DNA of 64,000 bases, taken from assembly GCA_965212525.1 (NCBI GenBank), contig CBDBVC010000037.1:62001-126000 (forward strand), in the 5' to 3' direction. Every line of letters starts with the position of its first letter. The first letter of the stretch is position 1. Both the position numbers and the translations under genes were made by a program. Positions 10,027-18,648 of this stretch are shown here, in pieces. The notes under the pieces are model-generated. The model saw only the letters and a list, made by a program, of their open reading frames with translations, searched no databases and was not told the origin of the DNA. This stretch comes from SZUA-38 sp965212525. GTDB taxonomy: Bacteria; Pseudomonadota; Gammaproteobacteria; Xanthomonadales; SZUA-38.

Positions 10027-10305
10027 ATGAAAAAACGACTGATTGACTTAAACAAAAGCAGGATCGGACGGATTCTTGGCATGGTTGTGCTAATTTCGAT
10101 GGCGATTTAGCTGAGCAACCTGCAGGCTCTGGCCCGAGAGACTGATGGTTCGCCAAGGATCTCAGATCGTGCATGGACAGAGATTATGGCAATGATCGAT
10201 GACATGCGGCAATACACAGAAGCTCAGCACAAACTGGATTCTTCAGTGATCTACGCCATCAAGCGGCTACGTCATGATTCGTGCGGCTCCGCTGGGCCCA
10301 ACTAA
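10027..10305 (+). pseudogene. Small exported-protein gene interrupted by one in-frame TAG
   Basis: Reading from ATG 10027 gives a signal-peptide start (MKKRLIDLNKSRIGRILGMV, then VLISMAI) that stops at TAG 10108-10110. The same frame continues without further stops to TAA at 10303-10305. Read through, the TAG falls inside the hydrophobic core and a clean cleavage site follows (LSNLQALA before RETDG). The mature part would be about 56 residues (DRAWTEIMAMIDDMRQYTEAQ, then HKLDSSVIYAIKRLRHDSCG). The continuous signal-peptide logic argues that this was one gene now broken, or a base error. It sits 64 bases after the RHS gene, the place where partner or immunity genes of RHS tips are found. No family is recognised. 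Confidence 0.6.
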
Positions 10306-10542
10306 TCCTGTTAGCTTCGAGGACTCATTTAGGAGAAAGCAACCTGAATCGTGTTTGGAACTGCTAGTGCCACCACATTTCTCAGATGGTTAGGACGCAC
10401 GAGTTCGTGCACATTCATCTGCCCACTGATGATGCGCTTTCAGGACTTTTATTAGCGATCATAACCTACCGTGTGCAGCGATTATTTAGCCCCGCAAAAC
10501 AACCTGCGGGTGATTGTGAGAAAACGTGTACTGACAACAACC
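10306..10542. other. Gap without a supported gene between convergent genes
   Basis: No start with a ribosome site leads to a convincing protein here on either strand. The base composition is visibly richer in A and T than the flanking genes. It contains a short palindrome GCACGAGTTCGTGC at 10397-10410 and the hairpin described at 10491-10510. Confidence 0.5.
10491..10510 (-). terminator. Hairpin after the FG-GAP gene, possible terminator
   Basis: CCCGCA (10491-10496) pairs with TGCGGG (10505-10510) around an 8-base loop, 32 bases beyond the stop of the minus-strand gene ending at 10543. Read on the minus strand it is followed by an AT-rich stretch (CTAAATAAT), not a clean T run. This is a weak prediction. 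Confidence 0.35.
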
Positions 10543-11841
10543 TTACTCAAAAGAATCAGCGAAAATGGCATCTTCAAGATATTGGTAAACGATCCCTGCG
10601 TTGATCCCGTTGTCATCATTATTTAATGCACCCACAAGCAAACCGTGATTGGTGAAATCAAAATCGAACCCAAAGCCATCATCAGATGAAGTGGTTGAAT
10701 TGATGTCAGTCAGACTCACCCAGCCTGCCTTTTCAAGACCGTACAGATAAAGAACTTCATCGTTAAGCGCATCCACTGCGAGCGTCTTGGTATTCATTGA
10801 GAGTGCACGGCCGAAGAACAATTCATCCGTTGCATTTGCGGGTAACAGTTTTTGAGTTTGGACAAAATCACCCGCTGATTGATGATACACATAGACAGCG
10901 CCTGCATCCTCAGCAGCAGCATCTACACTGGGTGCACCCACCACCAGGAAAGGCGGCTGATAGTGAATCGCGAGTCCAAAATTATCTCCATCACCCGCAT
11001 CCGACGCAAGCAACAAATTGTCAAATTGAGGTACACCATCAATCCATCGATAGATGTACACAGCTCCCTCATTATTTCCAAAAAGGTCAGTTCCAGGCGC
11101 CCCTACAAATAAGTATTCGTCGGTCACTTGAAGTGATGAAGCAAAAGAGAATGCACCGTTACTATCACTCACGGTCAGGATCTGTGACTGCACCCATTGA
11201 TTGTCAATTAAACTAAACACATAGACGAGGCCCGTTCTCACTGAGTTGATACCAGAATTTGGCGAAGTGACGAGAATTCGATCACCATTGATCGCCACTC
11301 GTGTGCCAAATCGAGCACCGATTGTTGTCACAGACCCAGTCAGTTGCTGGGTCTCCTGCCATACGCCATTGATCAGTTCAAAGACAAAGGCTGTTCCATT
11401 ACTTAAGACTGGCTGATCATACGAACTGGCGCCGACAACGATTCTGTCACCATCCTGACTGACTGATATACCAAAATTATCGTTTTGAGTGATCGTGGCC
11501 GGTCGCAGATTTGTAAATTCGTTCCAGCTGAAACCGATATATTGAAACACATACACATTCGAACGCCCGTATCCGGAAATAACTGCACGATCCCCTGCCA
11601 CATCGATCGCAGCGCCAAATGCCTCTCGTTCGATTGGTATGACGGGACTGAGCATCCCCATGGGCAGTAGACTGCGGTGTTCATTTGTTGGGCTGATGAA
11701 GAGGGTCTCAATCGAGTGACCCGTTTGTTTCTCGCCCGCTGCTATTCCCGCATGACACAAACCGATAACCCCCCAAATAAGGCAAGTTAGCAGACGAATG
11801 ACCGTTTGCTTTTTGAAGTATGCTTGCCCTGTGCCTCTCAC
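10543..11841 (-). CDS. Secreted FG-GAP beta-propeller protein with C-terminal ADSFE motif
   Basis: 432 residues from a GTG at 11841; no good ribosome site is visible, so the start is uncertain. Residues 14-36 form a signal peptide (VIRLLTCLIWGVIGLCHAGI). The body is a series of integrin-type FG-GAP blades, each with a phrase such as GDRIVVGASSYDQPVL, GDRILVTSPNSGIN, DEYLFVGAPGTDLFGNNEGA or PPFLVVGAPSVDAAAEDAGA. The protein ends AIFADSFE, the Ser variant of the DGFE end seen on five other exported proteins here. The gene is clearly more AT-rich than its neighbours, which hints at recent acquisition. It begins 25 bases after the DUF885 gene on the same strand. Likely an extracellular or surface adhesin-like protein; no enzyme motif is visible. 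Confidence 0.85.
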   Translation of the reverse strand: MRGTGQAYFKKQTVIRLLTCLIWGVIGLCHAGIAAGEKQTGHSIETLFISPTNEHRSLLPMGMLSPVIPIEREAFGAAIDVAGDRAVISGYGRSNVYVFQYIGFSWNEFTNLRPATITQNDNFGISVSQDGDRIVVGASSYDQPVLSNGTAFVFELINGVWQETQQLTGSVTTIGARFGTRVAINGDRILVTSPNSGINSVRTGLVYVFSLIDNQWVQSQILTVSDSNGAFSFASSLQVTDEYLFVGAPGTDLFGNNEGAVYIYRWIDGVPQFDNLLLASDAGDGDNFGLAIHYQPPFLVVGAPSVDAAAEDAGAVYVYHQSAGDFVQTQKLLPANATDELFFGRALSMNTKTLAVDALNDEVLYLYGLEKAGWVSLTDINSTTSSDDGFGFDFDFTNHGLLVGALNNDDNGINAGIVYQYLEDAIFADSFE

Positions 11842-11866
11842 GTTTCTGTTTCACGACTCATGGTGT

Positions 11867-13678
11867 TCATTCAATAATTCGATGGGCCGCAATATAGGCA
11901 TCTACTTGCTTTTCCAGGATTGGCAATGGCATGGCGCCACTGCCGATGACCACGTCATGAAATGCACGGATGTCGTAGTTTTCTCCCAGCGCCTGCTCCG
12001 CAGCTGCCCGCAGCTCGAGTATTTTCGTCATGCCCATCTTGTAGCCCAGGGCCTGGCCGGGATTGACGAAATAGCGCTCGACCTCTGTAACAATGTCCTG
12101 TTCTGAAATGGGTGTGTTCTGCTTGAAGTAGTCGATCGTCTGCTGGCGGGTCCACTTCCTGGCATGAATGCCGGTGTCGGTTACCAGTCGAACCGAGCGC
12201 CAGAGTTCGTTCTGCAATCGACCGAAATCGTGCATCGGATCGGTATAGAAACCCATTTCCTTTGCCAGACGTTCGGAATACAGAGCCCACCCTTCGACAA
12301 AGGCACTGCCGCCACCGAAGCGTCGAAAGTTGGGTAAGTCTTCCATTTCCTGTGCCAGCGCCAGCTGGAAATGATGACCCGGCACACCTTCATGGAAGGT
12401 AATGGCCTTGAATACATATTTCTGCACACCGGTCATGTCAGCCAGATTGGCATAGTAGATACCGGGACGAGTCCCATCCATCGATGGACGGTTGTAGAAA
12501 GCGATCGATGTCGAGTTCTCGCGCCAGGGTTCCACCCGACGCACTTCCATTTCGGCCTTCGGCAGGCGATTGAAATACCGGGGGGCTACCTTGAAGATTT
12601 CTGCGGTCTCGGCACGTGCATCCGCCAGAAACTGCTCGCGACCGGCGTCGCTGTTTTCATAGAAATTGTTGGGGTCGGTGCGCACGAAGGTGAAGAATTC
12701 CTGCAGGGTGCCCTTGAACCCCACCTGATTCATGATCGATCGCATTTCCCCGTGGATACGAGCCACATCCTGCTTGCCGAATTCATGTATCTCATCTGCC
12801 GACATATCCAGATTGGTGTGGTGACGGATCCGGTTCTGATAAAAGGCGTCACCGTCGGGCAGCGCCCACACACCCGTCGTTTTCTCCTGCAGCGTCGACA
12901 GGCGCTTCACTTCTTCCAGCAGCGCCCCATAGCCCTGCATGAATGGCCCCTCGATCGCAGCATTGGCCTGTCTGATCAGCTCATCCCTTTCCTGCTCTGG
13001 AATATCCAGATCGGCCAGCTTGGACTCGATATCAGACTTCAGTGGTGAGCTCTCGAGTACGCTCGAGATATCGGCGATCATTGCCGGAAAGGCAAATTCT
13101 GGCGCAATGACCCCGATTGAAGCACGGTCCTTCGACTGCTTCACCATCTCCATCATCAACCCTTCAAGGCCCTCGATTCGCGAGATGTAGTCCACCGCAT
13201 CCTGCCGGTTCTCGACCTTGTGGTTGTTCTGCAGCAATGTCAGCGGCCAGGTGTACTGACCCTGGAACTGATCCACCACATAGAAGTGACGTCGCCAGGC
13301 ATCATTGGCGATTCGCTGCTCGATGTTGTAGCGGAAGATATCGTGACTCAGCCTGCTGCTGGCGCTGAGTTTGTCGTAGTCGAAGTCGGTTCTGAGCTTC
13401 TCGAGATCGGACCTGGCTTCCTCTGATCGCTCTGCCGCGAAGGCATCGGAGATATCATCCCATTTGCCCTGATCGTCTGTTTTCATTCCCAGACTGGTCT
13501 GTGTGCTGGGACTGTTGGCCACATTTCGCTTGAAAATAGTCTCGAAGAAGGCAGCAAGTCGCTCATCCTCGGTTTGTGTACCGGCAACTGTCTTGCTGTT
13601 ATCGGCCATTGCAAACGGTAGCGACAGACAAACAATGGTCAACGCAAGCAGTTTGGCATTTCTTTTTAGAGTGAACAC
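11867..13678 (-). CDS. DUF885 family exported metal-dependent hydrolase
   Basis: 603 residues starting at the GTG at 13678. GGAGG lies 9 bases upstream, whereas the in-frame TTG at 13687 directly abuts it. A signal peptide is present (LLALTIVCLSLPFAMA). The full length matches DUF885 proteins (about 570-620). The conserved ITFHEGVPGHHFQLALAQE lies near residue 425 and resembles a gluzincin HExxH site in which one Glu-Gly-Val-Pro spacing is altered. Further family blocks are GGSAFVEGWALYSERLAKEMG with the likely third ligand Glu, and the C-terminal NPGQALGYKMG. Members are described as putative periplasmic peptidases or lipoproteins; substrate is unknown. No DGFE end is present. Confidence 0.9.
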   Translation of the reverse strand: MFTLKRNAKLLALTIVCLSLPFAMADNSKTVAGTQTEDERLAAFFETIFKRNVANSPSTQTSLGMKTDDQGKWDDISDAFAAERSEEARSDLEKLRTDFDYDKLSASSRLSHDIFRYNIEQRIANDAWRRHFYVVDQFQGQYTWPLTLLQNNHKVENRQDAVDYISRIEGLEGLMMEMVKQSKDRASIGVIAPEFAFPAMIADISSVLESSPLKSDIESKLADLDIPEQERDELIRQANAAIEGPFMQGYGALLEEVKRLSTLQEKTTGVWALPDGDAFYQNRIRHHTNLDMSADEIHEFGKQDVARIHGEMRSIMNQVGFKGTLQEFFTFVRTDPNNFYENSDAGREQFLADARAETAEIFKVAPRYFNRLPKAEMEVRRVEPWRENSTSIAFYNRPSMDGTRPGIYYANLADMTGVQKYVFKAITFHEGVPGHHFQLALAQEMEDLPNFRRFGGGSAFVEGWALYSERLAKEMGFYTDPMHDFGRLQNELWRSVRLVTDTGIHARKWTRQQTIDYFKQNTPISEQDIVTEVERYFVNPGQALGYKMGMTKILELRAAAEQALGENYDIRAFHDVVIGSGAMPLPILEKQVDAYIAAHRIIE

Positions 13679-13803
13679 AGACCTCAACCTCCAGATTCGT
13701 TATTCGTGATCATGCTGCGAGTGTCATTCATCGCTAACCGAAAGAGTCACACAGTTCAGCACAGGCTACGTGAATGAAGACGGCTGCATCCTCACACTGT
13801 TGA

Positions 13804-14625
13804 TCACAGGGTTGCCGCCGTCAGCGCAAATTGTACAAAACGGTATACCACGTGTGCCCAGTACAGGCCAATCAGCAGCAAGGCACTGGCCGGAATGACC
13901 CACAGCCAGTGATAGCCGAAGGCCTTGCGCAGCATGAAGGGTACATAGATGAACTTGAGCGCCAGTGCCGTGCGCCAGACCGGAATCCGATCGCCTGCCA
14001 GCCAGTCCAGGCCCTGCAGTGGCGGGATGATCACATAGGGCATCAGGGTGTTGTAGAGCATCACGAACGCCATGAAATGAAGCGCCATCACAACGTGATC
14101 GGCATAATACAATTTCCTGTGCAGGCCGAGTGCGAAACTGACCAGCGCCAGCATGGGCACATGCAGAATGACCATGGTCTTGGCGATTTCATTGCTTCTG
14201 AGCTGATACTCCCGGGCCAGTGCGGCGAAATCATCACCCGATTGCTGTACCAGGCTGTCAATCCAGGGCTGAATCCAGGGGCTGTACGGCTGCATGTTGT
14301 ATTGATCCCCCAGCACCAGAGAAAAATCACTCAGGCTCGGTGCCAGGAAAAATATCAGGTTGGCCATCAGAAAGATGCCAATGGCCGAAATGTAACGCTT
14401 TCGCTGCCCGTCAATATACGCCCGAGTCAGGGCACCTGGCACGAACAGCAACTTGCGAAGAGATAACAGGAGGCGACTGTCCAGCGAGGTGATCTCGGTA
14501 AACACAGTCGACATCAGGTAACGAAACGAGCGGTGGTTGCCGACGATCGCACGCTGACCGCAATTCGAGCAGAACGGTCCTGAGAGTTCAGATTGGCAGT
14601 TCAGGCACTGGCTGTTTTCGGCCAT
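13804..14625 (-). CDS. DUF3667 membrane protein with N-terminal zinc ribbon
   Basis: 273 residues from ATG 14625; a TTG three codons upstream is less likely. Residues 7-25 hold two Cys pairs (CLNCQSELSGPFCSNCGQ), a zinc-ribbon signature. The block FTEITSLDSRLLLSLRKLL and then PGALTRAYIDGQRKRYISA is the DUF3667 signature. Four or so membrane segments follow (IGIFLMANLIFFLAPSL; MVILHVPMLALVSFALGL; HFMAFVMLYNTLMPYVII; a C-terminal pair). The function of DUF3667 is unknown. It lies 47 bases after the LytTR membrane regulator on the same strand and may be its target or partner. Confidence 0.88.
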   Translation of the reverse strand: MAENSQCLNCQSELSGPFCSNCGQRAIVGNHRSFRYLMSTVFTEITSLDSRLLLSLRKLLFVPGALTRAYIDGQRKRYISAIGIFLMANLIFFLAPSLSDFSLVLGDQYNMQPYSPWIQPWIDSLVQQSGDDFAALAREYQLRSNEIAKTMVILHVPMLALVSFALGLHRKLYYADHVVMALHFMAFVMLYNTLMPYVIIPPLQGLDWLAGDRIPVWRTALALKFIYVPFMLRKAFGYHWLWVIPASALLLIGLYWAHVVYRFVQFALTAATL

Positions 14626-14681
14626 GGATCGCAAGTCTTTTGTCCGATTGATGCCGATAGTAACGACTCATTGGCCGAACG

Positions 14682-15491
14682 TCACCACCATCCGGCATCT
14701 TTCAAAACACGCACATTGGGCCGACTGACAGGTACTTCGATGTCATTGTCCAGTATCAGCCACACCCGGCCACCGTTGCGCCGCACACTGCAGACGCTGC
14801 CACGGGACACCCACCAGGAACGATGCACCTGTGCACCATCAAGCGTGGCCAGCTCACTGACGGCATCCTTCATGCGCAGCAGGATCATGTCCTTGCCCTG
14901 ATCGGTCCACACCTGAACGTAGTGCCCTTCCGATTTGACGGCGATGATTCGGGCTTGCTGTATTGCGGGGGTGAGGCGCTGGGCGAAGGCGGTCGCCGCT
15001 GGCTTCCTGTCATCACCCCGCATCGCCGGCGCACCTCGAAGCTTGAGAAACAGGATATTCAGGCCTACCAACGCCGCACTGACTGCCATCGAATTCTGAA
15101 GATACATGAACAGGTCGCTGAGAGGCGGCCAGCCTCCCGAGGCATTGGCCAGGTAGGCAATGGGCGTCATGACCAGGCCAAACAGCAGAATCAGTATGAT
15201 CCAGTGAACAAGGCCCGATTTCGGCAGGCGTGACAGATGCGACAGCCCCCATTCGATCGCCGCGGCAATCACTGACCCGATCAGGCACAGGCCAGTCCAG
15301 AAACCCAGCCTGAAACCGATTGAATACTTGTAACTCTCAAGCGCGCCAACCATGGCCAGAAACACACCCATGATGAAACCGGCACACAGCCAGGTACCGA
15401 AGTGCGTGGACCCGACGCTCTGCCATGCCGTTCGTGCTGCACGAATTGCAGAATGACGCCATTGGTGAAAAAAACCCGTCCGCTCGTGCAT
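14682..15491 (-). CDS. Membrane-anchored LytTR-type DNA-binding regulator
   Basis: 269 residues. Four predicted membrane helices occupy residues 30-150 (FGTWLCAGFIMGVFLAMV; FWTGLCLIGSVIAAAI; WIILILLFGLVMTPIAYL; MAVSAALVGLNILFL). A linker leads to a C-terminal LytTR domain (about 170-265) with IIAVKSEGHYVQVWTDQG, DMILLRMKDAVSEL, VHRSWWVSRGSV and EVPVSRPNVRVLKDA. LytTR domains bind DNA through beta strands, and membrane-tethered versions without a receiver are common in Xanthomonadales. Such proteins often regulate their own neighbourhood, here the DUF3667 gene downstream. The inducing signal is not apparent. Confidence 0.9.
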   Translation of the reverse strand: MHERTGFFHQWRHSAIRAARTAWQSVGSTHFGTWLCAGFIMGVFLAMVGALESYKYSIGFRLGFWTGLCLIGSVIAAAIEWGLSHLSRLPKSGLVHWIILILLFGLVMTPIAYLANASGGWPPLSDLFMYLQNSMAVSAALVGLNILFLKLRGAPAMRGDDRKPAATAFAQRLTPAIQQARIIAVKSEGHYVQVWTDQGKDMILLRMKDAVSELATLDGAQVHRSWWVSRGSVCSVRRNGGRVWLILDNDIEVPVSRPNVRVLKDAGWW

Positions 15492-15556
15492 CAGTCGTCG
15501 ACCGCATCCTCAGTGACTGTTCATACTCGAGATTAATCTAGCATGAGAGAAACACC

Positions 15557-16336
15557 ATGACGAACAAATCCAGCACAACCCTGTTTTTGATGGCCGCACT
15601 TCTGAATGTCACATCGCTACATGCGCAATCATCAATCGAGAGTAGCGTAAATATCCTCGAGCGCTACGTGGAGGATTATGCCCTGGATCCGAATGCGGTA
15701 CACATCAGCTTTGGCATCGAGGTGGATCAGCAGCGCTGGCATGTGGTGTCTGAACGCCAGACGGATGATTCCTTTGAGGTACATCTTGCGGACGGTTTTC
15801 CCGATACACCATTGTTTTACTACACCATGAGCCGTGATGTTCTGGACTTGATCGATCAGGGAAAGATGAGCGCGCTCACAGCCATGGGCGCCGCCACGTC
15901 TGCCCAGAAGACGCCGCTGGATGTTGGATTCACGCAAGGCTATGAGCGACCGGCTGATTACGACGCCGTTTTCCGGACCCTGTCGTTTCATTTCTGGACC
16001 CGTGGGCTGCCCGAAATCGTGCCTCTCGGAGCAACGCATGCCAAAGCCGTTCACGGTGCACCTGCCGTGGTGATGTATTACGACAGGGATTTCAGAAGCG
16101 CTGTCTATCACATACCGCCCAAGCTCGGTCAGGACATGGCACCGACACTGGTGGTGCCATTCCCCAGACTGCTGGTGGTGCTTGAGGGCGAGATGACCGG
16201 CATGGTGAGTGATGATGCATTCAGCATACCGAAAGGCCATATGCTGTTCATACCGCCCAACGCACCGGCGCAGGTTTGGAATGATCAGGACGCACCGCTG
16301 CAGTTCATGTTCCTGATGTTTGGCGATGGCGCCTGA
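15557..16336 (+). CDS. Exported cupin-domain protein
   Basis: 259 residues with a signal peptide (TLFLMAALLNVTSLHAQS). Residues 25-130 form an alpha/beta domain resembling SCP2-like sterol carriers (NILERYVEDYALDPNAVHIS, then DTPLFYYTMSRDVLDLIDQG); this assignment is tentative. The C-terminal half is a cupin (residues about 165-255): TLVVPFPRLLVVLEGEMTGM, FSIPKGHMLFIPPNAPAQVW and LQFMFLMFGDGA. Only one conserved His of the metal-binding set is obvious (KGH), so metal binding is doubtful. It is transcribed alone, divergent from the LytTR gene. Function is unknown. Confidence 0.8.
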   Translation: MTNKSSTTLFLMAALLNVTSLHAQSSIESSVNILERYVEDYALDPNAVHISFGIEVDQQRWHVVSERQTDDSFEVHLADGFPDTPLFYYTMSRDVLDLIDQGKMSALTAMGAATSAQKTPLDVGFTQGYERPADYDAVFRTLSFHFWTRGLPEIVPLGATHAKAVHGAPAVVMYYDRDFRSAVYHIPPKLGQDMAPTLVVPFPRLLVVLEGEMTGMVSDDAFSIPKGHMLFIPPNAPAQVWNDQDAPLQFMFLMFGDGA

Positions 16337-16349
16337 TCACCTCTTTCAG

Positions 16350-16382
16350 ACCCCGGTCATGGGCACTGAAGGTGACCGGGGT
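16350..16382. terminator. Perfect 10-bp hairpin between convergent genes
   Basis: ACCCCGGTCA (16350-16359) pairs perfectly with TGACCGGGGT (16373-16382) over a 13-base loop. It lies between the ends of two convergent genes (16336 and 16414). No long T run follows on either strand, so it would be a weak or Rho-assisted bidirectional terminator. Confidence 0.5.
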
Positions 16383-16413
16383 TGCAAGATCGATCAGAGC
16401 AGGCCGACTGGCC

Positions 16414-17694
16414 TCATTCAAAACCGTCAATGAAGATAAAGGGCACCGCCACCCCGAAGACCTGCACGCCATCCTCGGGACCTGACGTGGCATAGAGGTT
16501 TCCACCATCCTGACTGATGGCAATGGACTGCACGAAATTGAGCGCATTGACGCCGCCCATATTGTCGATTTCCTGGCCAAGATAAACAAGCAGACCACTG
16601 CTGCTGTCGCGCCCGAACACGGCAATGGCGTTCTCGTCGCCGCCAGCAGCAATCACGTACTCGCCATTGGGACTGACGAGCAGATCATCACAGCCTGCCA
16701 GCCCGTCGACGCCGTCCTGGCCGTCAAACCATGACTGCAGGTAGGTCAATGATCCCGTCAGTGTATCTCGCTCGAATGCTGCGATGGCATTGTCGGATTC
16801 ACCGCACACATACAGATGCCCCTGGTTGGGACTCAGTGCAATTGCCCCCGCAAAACCGAGACCATCGACACCCGATGTGTCATCGATATGGATTTCCGAA
16901 TAGCTCAGGGAGCCGGTCATGTCATCGCGATTGAATACCACCAGGCCACCCAGCTGAGTGGTATCCACATCGCCGACTGACAGGTAAAGCTGTTCACCGT
17001 TGTCACTGAGTGCGAGCTTGTTGTGAGCGAAGAGCACTGGCTCGCCTTTTCCATTCTGTGCCACGTCGACCAGTGTGATTTGACAGCTCAGCGGGTCGGC
17101 GCCATAAACCAGGATCGCTTCCTCTGCGAAATCGGTGACATAGACATGACGATTATCCGGGCTCACCTGAACCCGGCCCGGGCCGGACAGGGGCCCGGAA
17201 CCGGCATCGAAGATGTCGTATGCCTGAACGAAACTCAGTGATCCGTCGCCCGCATCACGACTGAAGCTGGCCACGTGTCCGTCAAGATTGAACGGCACGA
17301 TAACCTGCAGACCCGTGCTGTAGAGACAGTTGCCGTCCGGGCTCAGGGCAATGTCATTGACACCGATCAGGCCATCAATGCCATCCACACCATCAACGTG
17401 ATCGCCTGAAAACGTCAGCAATCCGTTACCCGCATTGCGCGAGTAGACACTGATGCCATCGACATCAAACTGGTCGCCCTGATTGAAGGCCACATAGACG
17501 AAGGCATCATCCGGACTGATCTGTATGCTGGTTGGGCCATCCAGTGCGATCGGGTCGAACAGGTCCTGTATGGGGGTCAGTACCCGCCCGCCATGTATTG
17601 TCTGTGTTGTATCCTCGGTGTGGCCCGTGACCAGCAAACATGGCTGGCACAGAACAAGCAACACCACAAACCTTCGATTGCGTGTGCAGTTCAT
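16414..17694 (-). CDS. Secreted lactonase-like seven-bladed beta-propeller with C-terminal DGFE motif
   Basis: 426 residues from ATG 17694, preceded by GGGAG at 5 bases. An ATG five codons upstream (17709) is possible. Signal peptide: FVVLLVLCQPCLLVTG. The body has seven YVTN/lactonase-type repeats, each with a phrase like ISPDDAFVYVAFNQGDQFD, LSPDGNCLYSTGLQVIV, VSPDNRHVYVTDFAEEAI, LSPNQGHLYVCGESDNAI or VSPNGEYVIAAGGDENAI. The fold is that of 6-phosphogluconolactonase/Lactonase_7 proteins, but export and lack of recognisable catalytic residues point to another role. It ends FIFIDGFE, matching the ending shared across the window. The start region contains a direct repeat at 17760-17799. Confidence 0.88.
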   Translation of the reverse strand: MNCTRNRRFVVLLVLCQPCLLVTGHTEDTTQTIHGGRVLTPIQDLFDPIALDGPTSIQISPDDAFVYVAFNQGDQFDVDGISVYSRNAGNGLLTFSGDHVDGVDGIDGLIGVNDIALSPDGNCLYSTGLQVIVPFNLDGHVASFSRDAGDGSLSFVQAYDIFDAGSGPLSGPGRVQVSPDNRHVYVTDFAEEAILVYGADPLSCQITLVDVAQNGKGEPVLFAHNKLALSDNGEQLYLSVGDVDTTQLGGLVVFNRDDMTGSLSYSEIHIDDTSGVDGLGFAGAIALSPNQGHLYVCGESDNAIAAFERDTLTGSLTYLQSWFDGQDGVDGLAGCDDLLVSPNGEYVIAAGGDENAIAVFGRDSSSGLLVYLGQEIDNMGGVNALNFVQSIAISQDGGNLYATSGPEDGVQVFGVAVPFIFIDGFE

Positions 17695-17759
17695 TGCGCT
17701 CCCTCTCATCCTGTCTCATGCGACGGGTTCATTCTGTATCGGCCAGAATGAAAATTGAG

Positions 17760-17799
17760 TTAACCGTGAATTAACAATTTATTGGTTGGCTTAACCGTG
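17760..17799. promoter_or_regulatory. Direct repeat TTAACCGTG, 31-bp period, between divergent genes
   Basis: TTAACCGTG occurs at 17760-17768 and again at 17791-17799. The 31-base period is about three helical turns, so a dimeric regulator could bind both on one face. It lies in an AT-rich spacer 66 bases upstream of the propeller gene (minus strand) and about 150 bases upstream of yqhA (plus strand). The regulator is unknown. Confidence 0.4.
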
Positions 17800-17946
17800 C
17801 AATCAAGTCAGTCGACAAAATCCTCCGAATTCAATGAATCCGGCAGAGACGGACGGATTCCTCTCATGCCAGCGCGTCATGGCCAACTTGATGCACAGGT
17901 CATCAATCCCCATGTTTGTGGTTTCTCAGATTCCCACGGCTGATCA

Positions 17947-18489
17947 ATGGAAAAATTCATCGAAACCCTCATGTACCGCTCGCGCTGGCTCCTGGCACCC
18001 ATCTACCTCGGCCTCAGCCTTGCGGTTCTGGCGCTGGGCATCAAGTTCTTTCTCGAGCTGGTGCATCTGCTGAAGGACATCATCGTGCTGTCGGAAGCCG
18101 ACATGATCCTGATCGTGCTGAGCCTGGTGGATATTGCCATGGTGGGAGGCCTGCTGCTGATGGTGATGATGAGCGGGTACGAAAACTTCGTCTCGCAGCT
18201 CAATATCGATGACAGTGAAGAGAAACTGTCGTGGCTTGGCACAATGGACTCGTCTTCGCTGAAAGCCAAGATTGCCGCCAGCATCGTGGCCATCTCCTCC
18301 ATCCATCTGCTGAAGAAATTCATGGCTGCCGAGAACATCGATAACGACAAGCTGCTGTGGTACGTGGTCATTCACCTCACCTTTGTGCTGTCGGCCTTTG
18401 TGATGGGTTCGCTGGACTCGATCGTGGCCAGATTGAACCGCTCCAATCAGTCACAGCCCGAAAACATCGCGCCAGCAAGCAACCCCTGA
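17947..18489 (+). CDS. yqhA: UPF0114 family inner-membrane protein YqhA
   Basis: 180 residues, the usual size of this family. The N-terminal block MEKFIETLMYRSRWLLAPIY and LGLSLAVLALGIKFFLEL are characteristic. Three to four membrane helices follow, including ILIVLSLVDIAMVGGLLLMV and MVMMSGYENFVSQL. The middle has the family's AKIAASIVAISSIHLLKKFM and the end HLTFVLSAFVMGSLDSI. The molecular role of YqhA is not established. The gene stands alone and ends 160 bases before the oxygenase gene. Confidence 0.92.
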   Translation: MEKFIETLMYRSRWLLAPIYLGLSLAVLALGIKFFLELVHLLKDIIVLSEADMILIVLSLVDIAMVGGLLLMVMMSGYENFVSQLNIDDSEEKLSWLGTMDSSSLKAKIAASIVAISSIHLLKKFMAAENIDNDKLLWYVVIHLTFVLSAFVMGSLDSIVARLNRSNQSQPENIAPASNP

Positions 18490-18648
18490 GTCAAACGTTA
18501 GCAGCATCACTTGATCAAGCATTGTGACGGATTGGGGCGCACCCATGCACTCTCCGTTCTGAGATGCCATTCATGACAGACTCCTGTTCTGCCATTGTGC
18601 CAAAACTGCGCTACACTGCATGCATCTGCAGTCCGGGGAACTGTTGGT

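Noticed and set aside
12371..13048. 225-codon open frame opposite the DUF885 gene
   Set aside because: The DUF885 protein is complete on the other strand, and the antisense frame has no ribosome site or known motif.
16300..16336. Cupin protein end LMFGDGA as a variant of the DGFE tag
   Set aside because: It lacks the Phe-Glu end and is explained as the last strand of the cupin fold.
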